Position numbers and translations under genes: made by a program | The notes under the pieces: model-generated | What the model was told of the DNA's origin: nothing | Database searches by the model: none | The model's input: only the letters and a program-made list of their open reading frames with translations | Source of the DNA: Chimonanthus salicifolius | Lineage: Eukaryota; Streptophyta; Magnoliopsida; Laurales; Calycanthaceae | DNA length: 64,000 nucleotides | Direction: 5' to 3' | NCBI GenBank assembly: GCA_013350335.1 | Contig: CM023538.1 | Coordinates: 51,511,269 to 51,575,268 of the forward strand | Shown: in pieces, positions 22,577 through 34,062 of the stretch | Layout of the letters: every line of letters begins with the position of its first letter | Numbering within the stretch: the first letter of the stretch is position 1

Positions 22577-23384
22577 AAGATTTTAAGATTAAATTTGATA
22601 AGTTAAATTGATTTATCTCACTTTTGTTCTATCAATAATAAAAAATAATGTAAAATTCATATAAAAGGTAGGCTAGAATGGGACAGTGAATTTTATACTA
22701 AAGTAGAGAAAAATTCACACATAAAATTATAAAAAATGGGTATAATAGAAATAGATAATTTAACACTATACTTAGTTAGTCAGATTGTTCTATCACACTT
22801 TTATCATATCAATAATTAAAAAAAAAAATTATTTAAAACTCTATAAAAATAAAATGATAATTTGGTTAGTTGGAAGGATTTAATAAGTCTACACTGAAAA
22901 TAAAAATTGGTTAAAATTAAACCTATCAAACCTTGAGCTTTTGTTCTTGAACATGTATTTCACTCTTCTTAAATACATAGCTCCAACATCTGATTATCCT
23001 AATTCTTAGACACATTTTCTATTTTAAGCAAATAAGATGACAGGGAGTATCATTTTCATCATCTCAAACCTAATAATTGAAATGTTGGAAGCTTCAAATT
23101 TAAGATACATAGAAAATTTTGGACTCATAACAGATCAATAATTTGCAGTTGACAATTTAGTCATTTATGCATTGGGCCTTCATTTTAAATTTCTTTTAAA
23201 TAATCTTAGCCTAATTTCAGCCCCCGCAAATTACCATTACTTTCAATATTTTCATAAAAGCCCAATATATTGATTACCATCCGTTCAAAATCTAACAAAT
23301 TTCAAACAAATTTCGGCCATATTTAGGATATCAGCGGAAATTTGAAAAAAGATACCATTGTTATATATATATTTTGAAGTCCAA
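22577..23384. other. AT-rich spacer
   Basis: No gene, terminal repeat or tRNA-like box was recognised. Confidence 0.35.
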
Positions 23385-23565
23385 AGTATCCAGGCTTCTT
23401 AGAGCACCAAACTAAGTTCTTGGCGCATGTGCAAACCTCTCTATCTATATACACTGGATAAAACTAAGGGGAGTGTTCCTTATATATTGAGATTGAGATT
23501 GAGATTTGAATCCAGAACCTCTCACAACTTATTAGAGTTTTTAACTATCAAACGATCCCTCATGA
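23385..23565 (-). mobile_element. tRNA-derived SINE (family A), older copy
   Basis: It is alignable with the SINE at 559-747: CAGGCTTCTTAGAGCACCAAA, GGCGCATGTGCAAACC, AAGGGGAGTGTTCC. A B-box counterpart on the minus strand, GGATTCAAATC, is near 23511. The A-box side is diverged and no TSD is certain. Confidence 0.6.
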
Positions 23566-24633
23566 GTTCGTTGATTTATATTTCTAACCTAAAAGGTAAG
23601 TAGAAATGTTGAAATTATTTGTGTCTATCTATATCTATTCTTTAATGGAATAGAAAAATAAATATGAAGGCATGAGAGACTCTCCCTTCAAGGATAATAA
23701 GAGCCATTGAATTCATATAAAAATGATTTTTTTTTAAAAAAAAAAAAAAAGTAAAAGCAAATGAAACTACACAATATAAATTTCTCAAAGGTATGGTCTG
23801 TTGGTATCGAACCACATAAATTCCATTAGGACGTACCCAAAGCAGTTTTTCCTTTATTCTTTGTCACATGAGATAATTTAAATGGCTAAAAGACTTAAAA
23901 GAGAGATTAAAAAGAGGAAAAGAAAGCTTGTTGGCATGTTCCTTTAAGAATAATACACATGAAAGGTGGTGGAAACTTTGCAATTACTTTAATCCCATCA
24001 GCATCCATTTAGAGAGAAATAAAGCATTACCAACCCATAATCCAGTACCTCTATAGTGGAGATGATGATGATAAACCAAGTAAAAAGTAAGCTAAAATCT
24101 ATACATTTTGTATATAAATATTCTTAATATATGGAAAATTGATAATTATAATTAGAGAAAGAAAACATCTGATGATATAAAAAAGATCACTTTTAAAAAA
24201 AAGATGACACTAATTTCAATAGAATAGTTTTGACAGTTAAATCAAATAAATCTGTCGGTGATCCGATATCCGATCGAGACTTGATTGGACAAAATTGAGA
24301 AATTGACCCTCTAAATCCACGATGGGACCGATGAAAGATAGCGATAGCCACGAATGTGGAATTCCAATTCAGTGAACATGTGCAGGGGAAACTTTCCACA
24401 AAGCATCACCTGCTATCTTTAGGATCCAAAATCTATCTTTTTCCGTCATCGTGAGCATTCGTGGTTTAAAGAGCCCTACTCTTCAATTGACAGTCCCCAC
24501 CATTTATAGAAAATACATCACTAGTATTAAGACTAGAAAATAAAGTTTGGTGGGTTAATATCTTCTCACCTTGATTGCCTTTGGGGCTTTGGGGCATTCC
24601 AATTAAAAATTAGCTCATCAAATTAATGTCTAG
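23566..24633. other. AT-rich spacer
   Basis: No gene was recognised. A 68-codon minus frame near 24193-24399 has no domain and is likely chance. Confidence 0.35.
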
Positions 24634-25228
24634 GTCACATCAGGGTAGAAATATCGGTATCAGCCGATATATTTTTCTCTTTTATTTTTATTTTTTATAA
24701 AAATCATCGATGTCGGCGATATATATCGAATATCAGCTGATATTTACAACACAATATCGGCCGATATATAAAGGTTTTAAAATCTGATATATATAGGCGA
24801 GCCATACAGACACCCAGAAAATCTGCCTCTACACACTCATTTTTGGTGAAGTTACCATTTTACCCCCACATATGAATTCATTCGAACAAATTTTTAGTTC
24901 ATTCTCAGTTCGTTCGAATGAATGTACTAATTCGAACGAACACCTTAGTGTGATTTTCGTTCTTTCGAACGAGTGTTCATTCGTTTAAATGAATCCTTCA
25001 CAAAATTCGACTCATTCATTCGATTGAGTACATTCATCCGAACAAACTGAAAATGAAATGGCAGTTCGTTCGGATGAATAAAACATGGAAGGGTAGAATG
25101 ATAATTTCACTCTATTTTTTTGAAATCGGGTGTATAGAGAAAGAAAAATCGAGTGTCTATATGAAGTGTCTATATATATTGGCCGATACGATACGTATCA
25201 GTACCGATATTTATACCTCTGGTCACAT
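24634..25228. mobile_element. hAT-like MITE, TATCGGCCGATA family, with nested hairpin
   Basis: The element 24641-25221 has inverted ends CAGGGTAGAAATATCGGTA and, from the right, CAGAGGTATAAATATCGGTA. Both flanks are GTCACAT (24634-24640 and 25222-25228), a perfect 7-bp match and probably an 8-bp TSD less one base. Several ATCGGCCGATAT words lie near each end. A second hairpin element (about 24806-25163) occupies the middle. Confidence 0.85.
24806..25163. mobile_element. hairpin MITE nested in a hAT MITE
   Basis: The inverted ends are CATACAGACACCCAGAAAATC and CATATAGACACTCGATTTTTC. GTTACCATTTTACCCCC lies inside on the left and its partner GAAATTATCATTCTACCC on the right. This is the subterminal module of the Mutator-like hairpins. 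The core carries about eight variants of the palindromic word TTCGTTCGAATGAAT. No clean TSD was found. Confidence 0.65.
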
Positions 25229-25639
25229 AATTGACTAATTGGTCCTCAGTAAACATCAGATGATATACCTCCAAAAGGCTTATCCTATCATAGAGAAAAT
25301 GTGACTCATCCTTCCACTTGAAAAATGTTTTGGATGATGAATAGTTATGAAATCGTGTGAGGAGAATACAATAAAATAAATCTCATCAAATCATTGATAA
25401 TTTGAAGATGTCTTTGGATGAGAAGAAAGTTTTCTAAGAGATTTTCTTTGATTGAAGATTTTTAAAAAAAAGGAGAATCTCTGGTTTAGAGATTCTCTTA
25501 TTTTATTTGGCACTTAGTAATAGAAAGGCGAGACGAGAAAATAAAGAAAGAAATGGACAAGGAAAGATGAGGGGAGACCAAGGCTTCTCCTCTCTATTAA
25601 GAGAAACTGATTTTATCTTAGAAAACGGATTTTTAGAGA
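25229..25639. other. unassigned spacer
   Basis: A short perfect hairpin GAGAATCTCT-ggttt-AGAGATTCTC lies near 25470-25496. Nothing else was recognised. Confidence 0.35.
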
Positions 25640-26670
25640 AAATTTCTCAAAAATAAGGATTTTAGTTGAAAGCATCACAAAACTCTGATTTTAGGTCACA
25701 ACATCTCTATGAGGTTGTGGATCTATGACTTGTCTGTGAGATTTTGGATCCACAACTTGTCTCACATATCCACGACACATTTAATTTGCAACCATTGAAC
25801 ACCAATTTCTGTTTTTATTATGTCATTTGAAAACTTTTTATTCAAGTAATGATGATCTGTGCACCATGAGTTTTCATCATGGTGCAGTACTTTTAAAAAG
25901 AAAATATTATTTTGTCATTACTTTTCTTCTTCTCTCTCTTCTATCTTTCAAAAAGAGAGGGCAAAATAGTCTTTTACTTTTAAGGGTGGTGCACTGTGGT
26001 AAAAATTCATGGTGCACATATCATTATCCTTCTTATTTCATTCAGTTTTTTTTCTCATTCCAACCCCTTCACTCTTAATTGTGTGATTTTTTTTTCACAA
26101 ATTCCATGAAGAAGAGATTTGAGTATTTAGTATTTTCTTTCTTCTTCAATATCACTTTCTCTATTTTATTCAATTGTTTACTTTATTTTCATAGATTTTT
26201 TTCTTTAGGTTATTTTTTTTTTAATTTTAGACATAAACAATTGAATAAAATATAGAAAATGATAACAAAGAAGAAAGAAAGTACCGAATACTCGAATCTC
26301 TTCTTTATAGGCCTTTTGGTAGAGGTTTTACACAATTAAGAGTGAAAGGGTGAAAATGAGAGAGAATAACGAGGAAAGGATGAATAAATGTTGAAAGGAG
26401 GTAACAAGAATAGAAAGTGACATTTTAATGTTTAAACTATAGTTTTTTATACGTAAATTTAAAAAAAAAATTAAATTAAATACATTGTAGATGAGGAAGA
26501 CAAGTTGTAGATCCAAAACCTCAAAAATGTGTTTAAGATTCACAACTTTGCAAACAAGTTGAGGATCACAACGAACGACATTTTCATCTGAACATACGAA
26601 GCACTATGAGTTAAAATCAAAATTTTCAACACTTTAAAAAAAAAAAATCCTAATTTTTGAGGAATTTTTA
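25640..26670. mobile_element. about 1-kb snapback element
   Basis: The arms run inward from about 25640 and 26670 and meet near 26212. Paired words include TGAGATTTTGGATCCACAAC with TGAGGTTTTGGATCTACAAC, CTTCACTCTTAATTGTGT, GAAGAGATTTGAGTATT and TATTCAATTGTTTA. The left arm is interrupted by a GTGCACC MITE (25847-26032). The loop is only a few tens of bases. It has no coding sequence. The class is unknown; the ends and TSD were not resolved. Confidence 0.75.
25847..26032. mobile_element. MITE with TGTGCACCATG terminal repeats
   Basis: The inverted ends are ATGATCTGTGCACCATGAG and, from the right, ATGATATGTGCACCATGAA, each followed by a second ATGGTGCA or AGTGCACC word. A CATTACTTTT/AAAATAGTC core follows. 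It sits in the left arm of a larger snapback. A distant relative may lie near 36010-36070 (ATAATGATTTTTA, AGTGCACCATTTT). Confidence 0.6.
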
Positions 26671-27012
26671 CATAAAAACTCAAGAAAAGACAGAAATTGG
26701 AACCCACTGTTTTCCTCTTTAATAAACTAAAAAACGGATAAAAGAAAAAAAATTCCCCTTCATTAGTTAATTCTCTTACTTTTGTACAACATGTTTTAAT
26801 GTTTAAATCATTAACATAAAAACTTATGAATATTTAATCTGACAAGAAGAATCAATTGAATGAGTGACACAAGGAAGTCATTTAAACTTAGCAGTAAGCA
26901 ATAAAACCAGTGAGAGTTTATATTTATCATAAATTCAAAAATGAATCCTATTTATGGGGTTTATAATTGACTGATTTCCTGTCATTAGTGTTTTATAGTT
27001 GCGGGAAAGATA
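26671..27012. other. AT-rich spacer
   Basis: Nothing was recognised. Confidence 0.3.
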
Positions 27013-27172
27013 GATGGGTGTAGTTCAACTGTTGCCTCCTGCTTTAGGAAGCAGGAGGTTGCGGGTTCAAGCCCCCATGTCCTAATCTTGGTATGTCCTA
27101 AGGGTGGTGGGCTCACCCGTGGAAATTTTACGTAGGGTATCCTGCGATTTCTAATACGTAAATTCAAAAAAG
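27013..27172 (+). mobile_element. tRNA-derived SINE (family B)
   Basis: The head has GTGTAGTTCAACTG (A box) and GGTTGCGGGTTCAAGCCCC (B box) with an intervening CCTGCTTTAGGAAGCAGG stem. The body reads GTCCTAATCTTGGTATGTCC and GGGCTCACCCGTGG, and the tail TAATACGTAAATTC is followed by A's. It lines up with the split copy at 62263-63285. It is not a tRNA gene: no cloverleaf acceptor pairing and a non-tRNA body. Confidence 0.8.
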
Positions 27173-27775
27173 AAATGTATATTCTAAAATAAGTATAGGA
27201 TTTCACATCGAAAATCGACCACTAAAATGCCCAGCACTTGTAGTATAGGGGCATTATCAAACATACGTCTACATGTAAAATTAGTCTCACGTCTAATATA
27301 GGATAGGGATATCCACGTTAGTCAAAAAGAAAATTAGACAGATCCACTAATCACATGACTTCAGAGGTGATTTTTACACGACTGGTAGAGGTGAAACTCG
27401 GGTCGAATTTGCACACATAAAAGTTTATAGATAGACAAGTGTTTTTCATGTTGAACTAATGGTAAATAAGCCATATCTTATTTTGAAAAAAAGAGGTGTA
27501 TTATGAACCTTTTTTTTAAGTTGATAAAAAATTATCAATAAAATTGTAGTCCCTTGCTCTTCCTAATCAGTGTTTAAAAATCAAGTTGAATCAAACCAAA
27601 CCATTTAGTTAAATTTAGTTGGTCCTGAATTAGTCTCTTGGACAGTCAGATTCTTAAGGGATTCAATTTTTCCAAAAAAAATTATTATGATTTTTATTTA
27701 TTTCATTTCTTCTTTACTTCTCTTTCATTGAAAATCTATTTTTCATTGCTTGTTATTATAGTATCATGATTGTAT
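27173..27775. other. unassigned
   Basis: No gene or terminal repeat was recognised. Confidence 0.35.
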
Positions 27776-27971
27776 TACTCCATCTGTCCCAAATTAGTTG
27801 TCTTATATGGATTTTGGAACTGTCTTAAAATAGTTGTCTCATTTATATTAGAGTAGTATAAAGTGTTTTGAAAATGAATCAGATCACATGGAGTGCTAGC
27901 TTTATATAGAGAGTTCCTTAAAAAAATACAAATCTTTTAAATGAGACAACTAAAATGGGACGGAGAGAGTA
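27776..27971. mobile_element. Stowaway-like (Tc1/mariner) MITE
   Basis: It begins TACTCCATCTGTCCCAAATT and ends ...GGGACGGAGAGAGTA, the well-known plant Stowaway termini, with TA at both ends. The inner repeat word AGTTGTCTTATAT is also present. A fragment of the same family is at 42176-42240. Confidence 0.9.
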
Positions 27972-28055
27972 TAATTTTCAATTTTTTATATTATGGTCTC
28001 CATTGTAATGTTTTTTGACGAAGACAAGGAAGATAACTCGTTGACAATTTAAAAG

Positions 28056-28498
28056 TAGGGGTGAAACTCGTGTAGGGCTTTGACCCGAACCCGCATGACT
28101 CGACCTGGAAATCATGCAGGGTCGGGTTATAAAGTCGGGTCAGCGGGTCGGGTCAGGTTGAGAAATCAGAAATCCGCATTGAATTCGAGTCGGGTTGGGT
28201 TGAGAGATTTTTAAGTTAACCCGACCAGGTAAAAAGTACGCTAAAGTAGGTTCAAAATGTGGGTCGGGTTGGGTTGATAGATTCTTAAGTTAATTCGACC
28301 CAGGTAAAAAGTAGGCTAAAGTAGGTTCAAAATGCAGGTCGGATCGGGTTTCAGGTTGAGTCGGATTATAATTCGGGTCGGATCAAGACGTCCAGGTCAA
28401 AAGTTTAAGTCGCGTCAGATCGGATTCCATATATTAGTAACTCAGGCTAAGTTGAGTTTTAAAAAACCCAACCTGACTCAGGCCTGATTTCAGCCCTA
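28056..28498. mobile_element. hAT-like MITE, GGGTCGGG family, with internal duplication
   Basis: The ends are TAGGGGTGAAACTCGTGTAG and, from the right, TAGGGCTGAAATCAGGCCTG. It lies in the opposite orientation to 6010-6345. Flanks TTTAAAAG and TTTAACCA match 5 of 8. A segment of about 74 bp (from about 28202 and again from about 28276, containing AGTAGGTTCAAAATG) is duplicated in tandem. This explains its greater length than sister copies. Confidence 0.75.
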
Positions 28499-28806
28499 TT
28501 TAACCATTTGGCAGCAATGAGCTTCATATTAAAAAGTTTGATGGGATTTGAGGTACGGTGAGTTGCTCATGATGATATAGATGAGTTGAATGGACAAAAA
28601 TAGTTTATTAAATCTTAATTCAATAAATTATATTAAAATTAGAAGTTATTTTATATTTAAAAAGTTATCAATTTTGCACATATTTAGTGAGTTGTTAATT
28701 TGTGTTTTTGTCAATTTTCTTTTGAGTCAAGTTACGATGTTAAAATAGAGACTATTTAAAAATGTAACCACTTAAACAAGTTAAGTTTTGATAATAGTTT
28801 GAGTTA

Positions 28807-28808
28807 TT

Positions 28809-28841
<33 letters not shown>
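28807..28841. repeat. (TA)n-(GA)n microsatellite
   Basis: A run of TA dinucleotides passes directly into a GA run. Confidence 0.9.
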
Positions 28842-28909
28842 GGAAAAGAATATTGAAGTATATCATTCTCTATGGTTTTGTCTTTTTGTCGATGATTAAC
28901 TTTATTTTT

Positions 28910-29075
28910 TTTTATGACTCAAGGTGTCTACGCATTTCATCCGTACGAGACTTTACTCGGCTAATCCTTCCGGGTATAAGTACACCTCTCTAAACACATA
29001 CTAATTTCAAATGATGAGAAATAACCTCATGAAAAGTGGTCTAAAGAAATTTAAGTGTGAATCAAACTCAAGAAA
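28910..29075 (-). mobile_element. SINE (family A), degenerate
   Basis: TTTTTTATGACTCAAGGTGTC at the left is the poly(A)/3' end seen in the other minus-strand copies. GGCTAATCCTTCCGGG and GTGAATCAAACTCAAG (minus-strand B-box remnant) follow in order. The A-box end is not visible. Confidence 0.5.
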
Positions 29076-29730
29076 GATTTTTTCGATTGGCTCCTAGATT
29101 TTAAGAAGTTCTTCAACTTCATAAAAAATTTTAAAAGGAAGAAAGTAAAGTTAGTGGCTTAAACTTGAAGGTAATGAATGCTTCGTCTTCTTGGTGTAAG
29201 AAAGTATAACTCTTTTACATGCATAATGCATTAAGGCAAAAGATCTATACAATTATACATGACAGTAAATAAGCAGTTGATGCGAGTATTTTGTCCATTG
29301 ATGATGATTAAGTATTTTTTTCAACTTTACAAAGAATATCATTAAGATAATAATTCAATTAAAGAATATATAGAAAAAATTGTCATCTATACTATCACAA
29401 TAACTTAGTTGGGAAATTAGTTTAACAACTAATTTTGCGAAGGTGGAAATTGCAGACGCAAGAGTAAAAAAAATCACAGCAAACCTTTGAGAAAGAATTC
29501 ACTATTTCTTTTTCTTTTTTCTAAATAAGGGAGTATAAATTTTATTTCATTCTAAATGAGTAAATTATAACAAATTTTAAATTGTCCTAATTGCTCACAT
29601 GGCACTTTTCATATACATCTACCATAAAGAAAATGGACATAGGAGAATTTTTTTTATGATGAAAAAACTCAAGACCTCAACTTCTCTGAGTATAAAGGCA
29701 CTGTATAAAACTCTAGATGGATGCAGTCCT
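29076..29730. other. AT-rich spacer
   Basis: Nothing was recognised. Confidence 0.3.
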
Positions 29731-30053
29731 TAGGGTTGAAACTTGAGTTGGGTTTTGATCTTACCCGAGAAATTATGCGATCGAGTCGAGTTGAGAAGAC
29801 AAAAACCTATATGGAATTCAAGTTGGGATGGATTGAAGATTTTTCAAGTTATCCTGATCCGACCCGACCCGACTCAACTTGACTAAAATTGGTTCAAAAT
29901 GAGGATCAGGTCAGAATTCGAATCAAGGTTAGAATTCAGGTTGTGTCGGGTTGAGAATTTTGGGTACACAGCTCAGATCAGGTCGAGTTGGGTTCTATAA
30001 ATATTGACTCGAATTAATTAGATTTTAAAAAATTTGACCCGATTTCAGTCCTA
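29731..30053. mobile_element. hAT-like MITE, GGGTCGGG family, older copy
   Basis: The ends are TAGGGTTGAAACTTGAGTTG and, from the right, TAGGACTGAAATCGGGTCAA. Inside are CCGACCCGACCCGACTC and related words. Flanks GCAGTCCT and TTAGTTCT match 5 of 8, an eroded duplication at best. Confidence 0.65.
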
Positions 30054-30122
30054 TTAGTTCTCTGAAGCATCAAATGACTGCAGGACTTAAACCTGAGACA
30101 TATGTGAGTGTCGGTTGAGCTA
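30054..30122 (-). mobile_element. possible SINE head
   Basis: On the minus strand AATAGCTCAACCGAC (A-box-like) and CAGGTTTAAGTCCTG (B-box-like) lie at tRNA spacing. The body and tail are not visible. Confidence 0.3.
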
Positions 30123-32086
30123 TTTTAAATAAGTTAAATGGAGAAGTGAAATTAAGAAAGGAAATAGGACAGAAGAAGACGTGGGACACGTCAAACTTAT
30201 AATATCAAACTCATTGGTATATTTTTCAAGCTTTGGAAAACAACTTTTTAGAGGTTGAGAGGAACTTGGAATACATCCCTTTCTGGTTTTGTCTTCCCTT
30301 TTTTCTTTCTCCATGTTCCCCAAACAGGAAAAAAAGCCCTCAAATTCCATCAACCAACGTGCGTGACAGCAAGCTTCAAAAATCCCCCAATCGTTTTATC
30401 CAAAACACTAATCATTTTTATCTCTTTGGAATCTCCCACCAATTAAATAGAATTCCCAAGATTTTCTTAAATTAACTTATCATTAAACGCTAATCGAGAT
30501 TAAACAAATACCTCCTTTGCCAACCGACACGTCGTGTCGTGGAAGAGTTGACTCACTAAGGGTTGTAAACGAGTCAAGCTGAAATTCACTTGCATACAAA
30601 ACTACAGATTATCAACATCTTTTTGGAAATTCCAACCAATGCATTTTGGTTAACTCTACTTAAAAGTGTCGGATTCATATTCAAATTTGAATATTTCAAA
30701 AATTAAAAATAATGGGATTCTCGTATGTAAAAAGAAAATTAGATTAAATAAATAATCAAATTTGCATATAAAAAAGTACTCAAATCTTTTAAAGAACTCA
30801 CACAACATGTTATTAGTAGATGTTATTACACAAAACTTTAGAAACAATTTTAAGAAAAATATAAAAAATATATTGCTAAAGAAACTAAAAAAACTATTGG
30901 GCAAGTGATAAGCACATTCAATACAAATAGTAAAATCCAATTATATCACATATATATTATATTATATCCTTATATCAAATATAAATTAGAGTTTTATTTA
31001 AAACGTAATATATCTATTAACTATAAATATATATAATTTGCATTATAATCATCCGAGTTATCCAATTATTAGATTTGGAAATGGCTAAATCTAAATCCAC
31101 ATCTAAAAACAAGCAGATTTTAATTTCAAATTCAAACTTGAATCTAAAATTTACATATGAATCTATTTATTTTACATCAGATGTTTTTGAGTTTCAAATT
31201 TTAGATATCTATTTACATCTCTAATTACAATATTTAAAATACATCTGTTTCAATATTGAAAGTTGACAGTTCACAGATACTATATTCTTATTATTTTTTT
31301 CTAAAAAATAACGAAATCATTACATTTTTATCATACTCTATAGTGTACACCAAACTTTTAGTGTCATCTTAATTATGGTATCGTAAATTGATCTTTTGAC
31401 ACTAAACTTGTAGTGGGCCATCAAGTGCGCATATTAAAATATTAAAATTAAAAATGATTTTTAGTCAATCAAATTAAGTATATTAAATTAATATCTATTT
31501 CACTATTGATTTTAATGAATTCTAAATTTAATGATTGAAAATATTTTTATTCTAAGTTCTAATTTTCTGATACCTTGTGGGTAGATTAGCTAGCCCACAC
31601 TCACAAAATATACAACATTAAAAAAAATTGTTACAATTTCCCATTTTCCCAATCTTTGTTAGACAATATGTTCTTAAAGTAACTTATACAACAAGATCTA
31701 ATCCCATCAAGTTTTCCACATAAATTTTCAGAACTTTGAGTTATGGCCCACCTGGTTTGGTGATCCACCATATCAACACTTTAATGGTTAACCTGGGCCC
31801 CACATAAATGGTGTTGGAAGAACACAAAATTTTCACCTAAAGTTTTAAAAATAAAATAAAATCCAATAATTCTATTTCAAGATTAAATCGAATTAATAAA
31901 GCACTTGGTTAGAAATCTTTTGTGCATGAAAAATGAAATAGTATGTATTTATGTACAAACAAACACTAAAGAGAGAGAAAGAGGATATTAAAAACCATAA
32001 AAAAGGAGACAAATTGCCTTTTTCTCTTTTTCTTTCTTCTTTCCAGAGAAAATAAAATAAAATAAAATATTTGTCTCTTTTTCTTG
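30123..32086. other. AT-rich intergenic DNA
   Basis: No gene was recognised. Open frames near 30120-30480 and 30656-30940 are short, A/T-driven and without domains. Confidence 0.35.
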
Positions 32087-32092
32087 TTTATT
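32087..32092 (-). terminator. candidate poly(A) signal of the DUF4408/DUF761 gene
   Basis: AATAAA on the minus strand lies about 80 bases after the stop codon of the gene at 32174-32851. Plant signals are loose, and further AATAAA-like words exist nearby. Confidence 0.4.
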
Positions 32093-32173
32093 TCCCTTTT
32101 CTGCACTAACACAGGACTGCTACTCTGCGTGAGATCTCGACCGTCAAAATTCAAAATTCAAAAACAAATGGCA

Positions 32174-32851
32174 TCAGATCTGGTCCGTTAAAACGACAGC
32201 CATCGATTCCTCTCTCTGGAACTTAAGCTGCTTCGCAATAAACTCCTCGATCGTTCGCCGAAACTCCTCGTTACTCATCTCGCCGGATTCCTCCCCCTTC
32301 CGCCCGACATCCGTCTCCGACCGCCGCAGCTGCCCCCTCTTCTCTGTCACTACCCCACCACCTGCACCCTCCGATAAGCTCCTCCTATACAAACCCCCTC
32401 TCTTCACGTCCGTATCCGTATCCGCATCCGCATCCGCATCCGTGCTCTCTACGCATACGTACTTGTCTTCGTATACGGTCTCCTCGTTCGTACGATTTTT
32501 CTGGACGCTTCTTTCGCTGTTTTTCAAAAACTCGTCGTAGAGATCGGGTGCAGAGGTGGGGTTTCCCGCGGGTCTTTGCTCGGAGAAATGGCCGGATTTG
32601 ACAAATAGAGTGAGGACGATGGCGTTGCCAAAGAAGAAGACGAATCTGGGGCTGGCTAAAAGGATGAAGAGCTCTTGGAAAAAGTCACCAGAGACGTCGG
32701 CGGCGACAGGGAGGCGGGAGGAGAACCAGCCGAGGAGGAAAATAGCGACGCAGGCCTCCAGGAATCGGAAAAGGAAGGCCAGCTTTTGGATGCGACGGTA
32801 TCGCCTCATTGCCATCCATTTGTCCGATTTAACGGTCTGGATTGAATCCAT
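32174..32851 (-). CDS. DUF4408/DUF761 (cotton-fibre-type) membrane protein
   Basis: A single-exon protein of 225 residues. Residues about 24-48 (AFLFRFLEACVAIFLLGWF) and 68-87 (FVFFFGNAIVLTLF) are two hydrophobic segments, matching the N-terminal DUF4408 layout. Residues about 136-146 are an acidic DADADADTDTD run, encoded by a hexanucleotide repeat at about 32409-32440. The C-terminus (about 190-216) has MSNEEFRRTIEEFIAKQ and KFQREES, the DUF761 signature. Size and order fit the plant family. Molecular function is not established; some relatives are expressed in fibres or stress. The first ATG is the natural start. It is intact and the only well-supported complete host gene here. Confidence 0.92.
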   Translation of the reverse strand: MDSIQTVKSDKWMAMRRYRRIQKLAFLFRFLEACVAIFLLGWFSSRLPVAADVSGDFFQELFILLASPRFVFFFGNAIVLTLFVKSGHFSEQRPAGNPTSAPDLYDEFLKNSERSVQKNRTNEETVYEDKYVCVESTDADADADTDTDVKRGGLYRRSLSEGAGGGVVTEKRGQLRRSETDVGRKGEESGEMSNEEFRRTIEEFIAKQLKFQREESMAVVLTDQI

Positions 32852-33220
32852 CTCCTAGAACGGACCGCGTAGAAGAACCAAATGCAAAATAATAATGGAA
32901 AAAAATAAAAAGATAATGGGTCTTTTTTTTCCTTCTTCTTTTTGGGTTTTCGCGATTTTGTTGAGGGAATCGGAAATGCTGGAAATTGTGGGGAATTAGA
33001 CAGTCGAAAATGGGAAATGGGAGTGGAGGAATTATGGGTTTCTATTAGGAAGATTTCCCGCCTATGATTCGTTTGGAAAATGGAGGAAAACTAAGGAAAG
33101 CGAGGAAAGAAATCTCCCCCTTTTATTACTTTCTCCGTTACTAAGAGGAGAAATGCAAATGGAAAGAAATGAAAAGTGAGAAGAGAAAGGAAGTGAAGAG
33201 GCTTCAGAGGAGCAGAGGTT

Positions 33221-33229
33221 CTTTTATAG
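33221..33229 (-). promoter_or_regulatory. TATA box of the DUF4408/DUF761 gene
   Basis: CTATAAAAG on the minus strand, about 370 bases upstream of the ATG, is followed by a pyrimidine-rich stretch that would form the 5' UTR. Confidence 0.6.
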
Positions 33230-33299
33230 CCATTGCAGCCACTTTTTCTTCTGCTTTTTCCGGTAAAGAAGATGTGTTTACAGTATAGTTAGGCGAGCC

Positions 33300-33894
33300 G
33301 CAGGACCACCTATTATGATGGGACTCTTTTTTTCCCTCTCTCTTCCATATTTTACAACTTTATTGTAATTTATTAAGCATTTTTAATAAAAAAAAATTAA
33401 GGTAAATGAAGTCCAAACTTACATTGGGATTTCATGTGAACATTCTATTCAATTTGTCTTAGAATAAATAGTTAAAAATATTTAATTATATTTAATTTTG
33501 TATTTGACACATTCATAATTCCACTTTAATTTAGAAGAGCCAATTATTCCCATCCATTATCGTGTAAAAATAGAAAAAAAAAACTCATGAATAAGTTATA
33601 ACATATTAAAAAAATTCATTTCAGATACTTAGCTACTTAAGTGTTCTGCAAGCATTATCAGCGGCGCAGGAGTGATAATATTCTTCGATTTTTAAAATTA
33701 AAATTAGTGGACATGAATACAATTTCAAGATAATTCAATCCATATTGTAAGTGGAATTTTAGGACTCTTATCTTTTTGAATTTATAATCATATATTTTTA
33801 TTTATAGCAGCCACTTTTGGACTATTTATCACTTAGGGGAATTTGCAAAATTATTCTGATAGTAAAGAATTTTTTATATAACATGGATATCTCT
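33300..33894. other. upstream spacer of the DUF4408/DUF761 gene
   Basis: AT-rich. No element was recognised. Distal regulatory sites, if any, would lie here. Confidence 0.3.
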
Positions 33895-34062
33895 ACCCCA
33901 TAATAGAAGTAAGGTACGAGTATACGTAAATCTCCTAACCTACATACATCAACACATCAGTAAATTTATGGAGAGTAATACATTAAAATTGATTATAAAT
34001 TGAACTCAAAACTCGATTTCATGAAATGGACTTCTTAGCCACGAGGCCAACCACTTAGCCTT
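33895..34062 (-). mobile_element. SINE-like tRNA-derived element
   Basis: On the minus strand, TTGGCCTCGTGGCTAAGAAG (A-box region) is followed by GAGTTTTGAGTTCAAT (B-box-like) and a body ending near GGTAGAGATATCC. No TSD was resolved. Confidence 0.45.

Noticed and set aside
27013..27100. tRNA gene
   Set aside because: A and B boxes are present, but the acceptor stem does not pair and the sequence continues as a repeat shared with 62263.
32556..32858. 100-codon plus-strand open frame
   Set aside because: It is antisense to the DUF4408/DUF761 gene, which has clear domain signatures.
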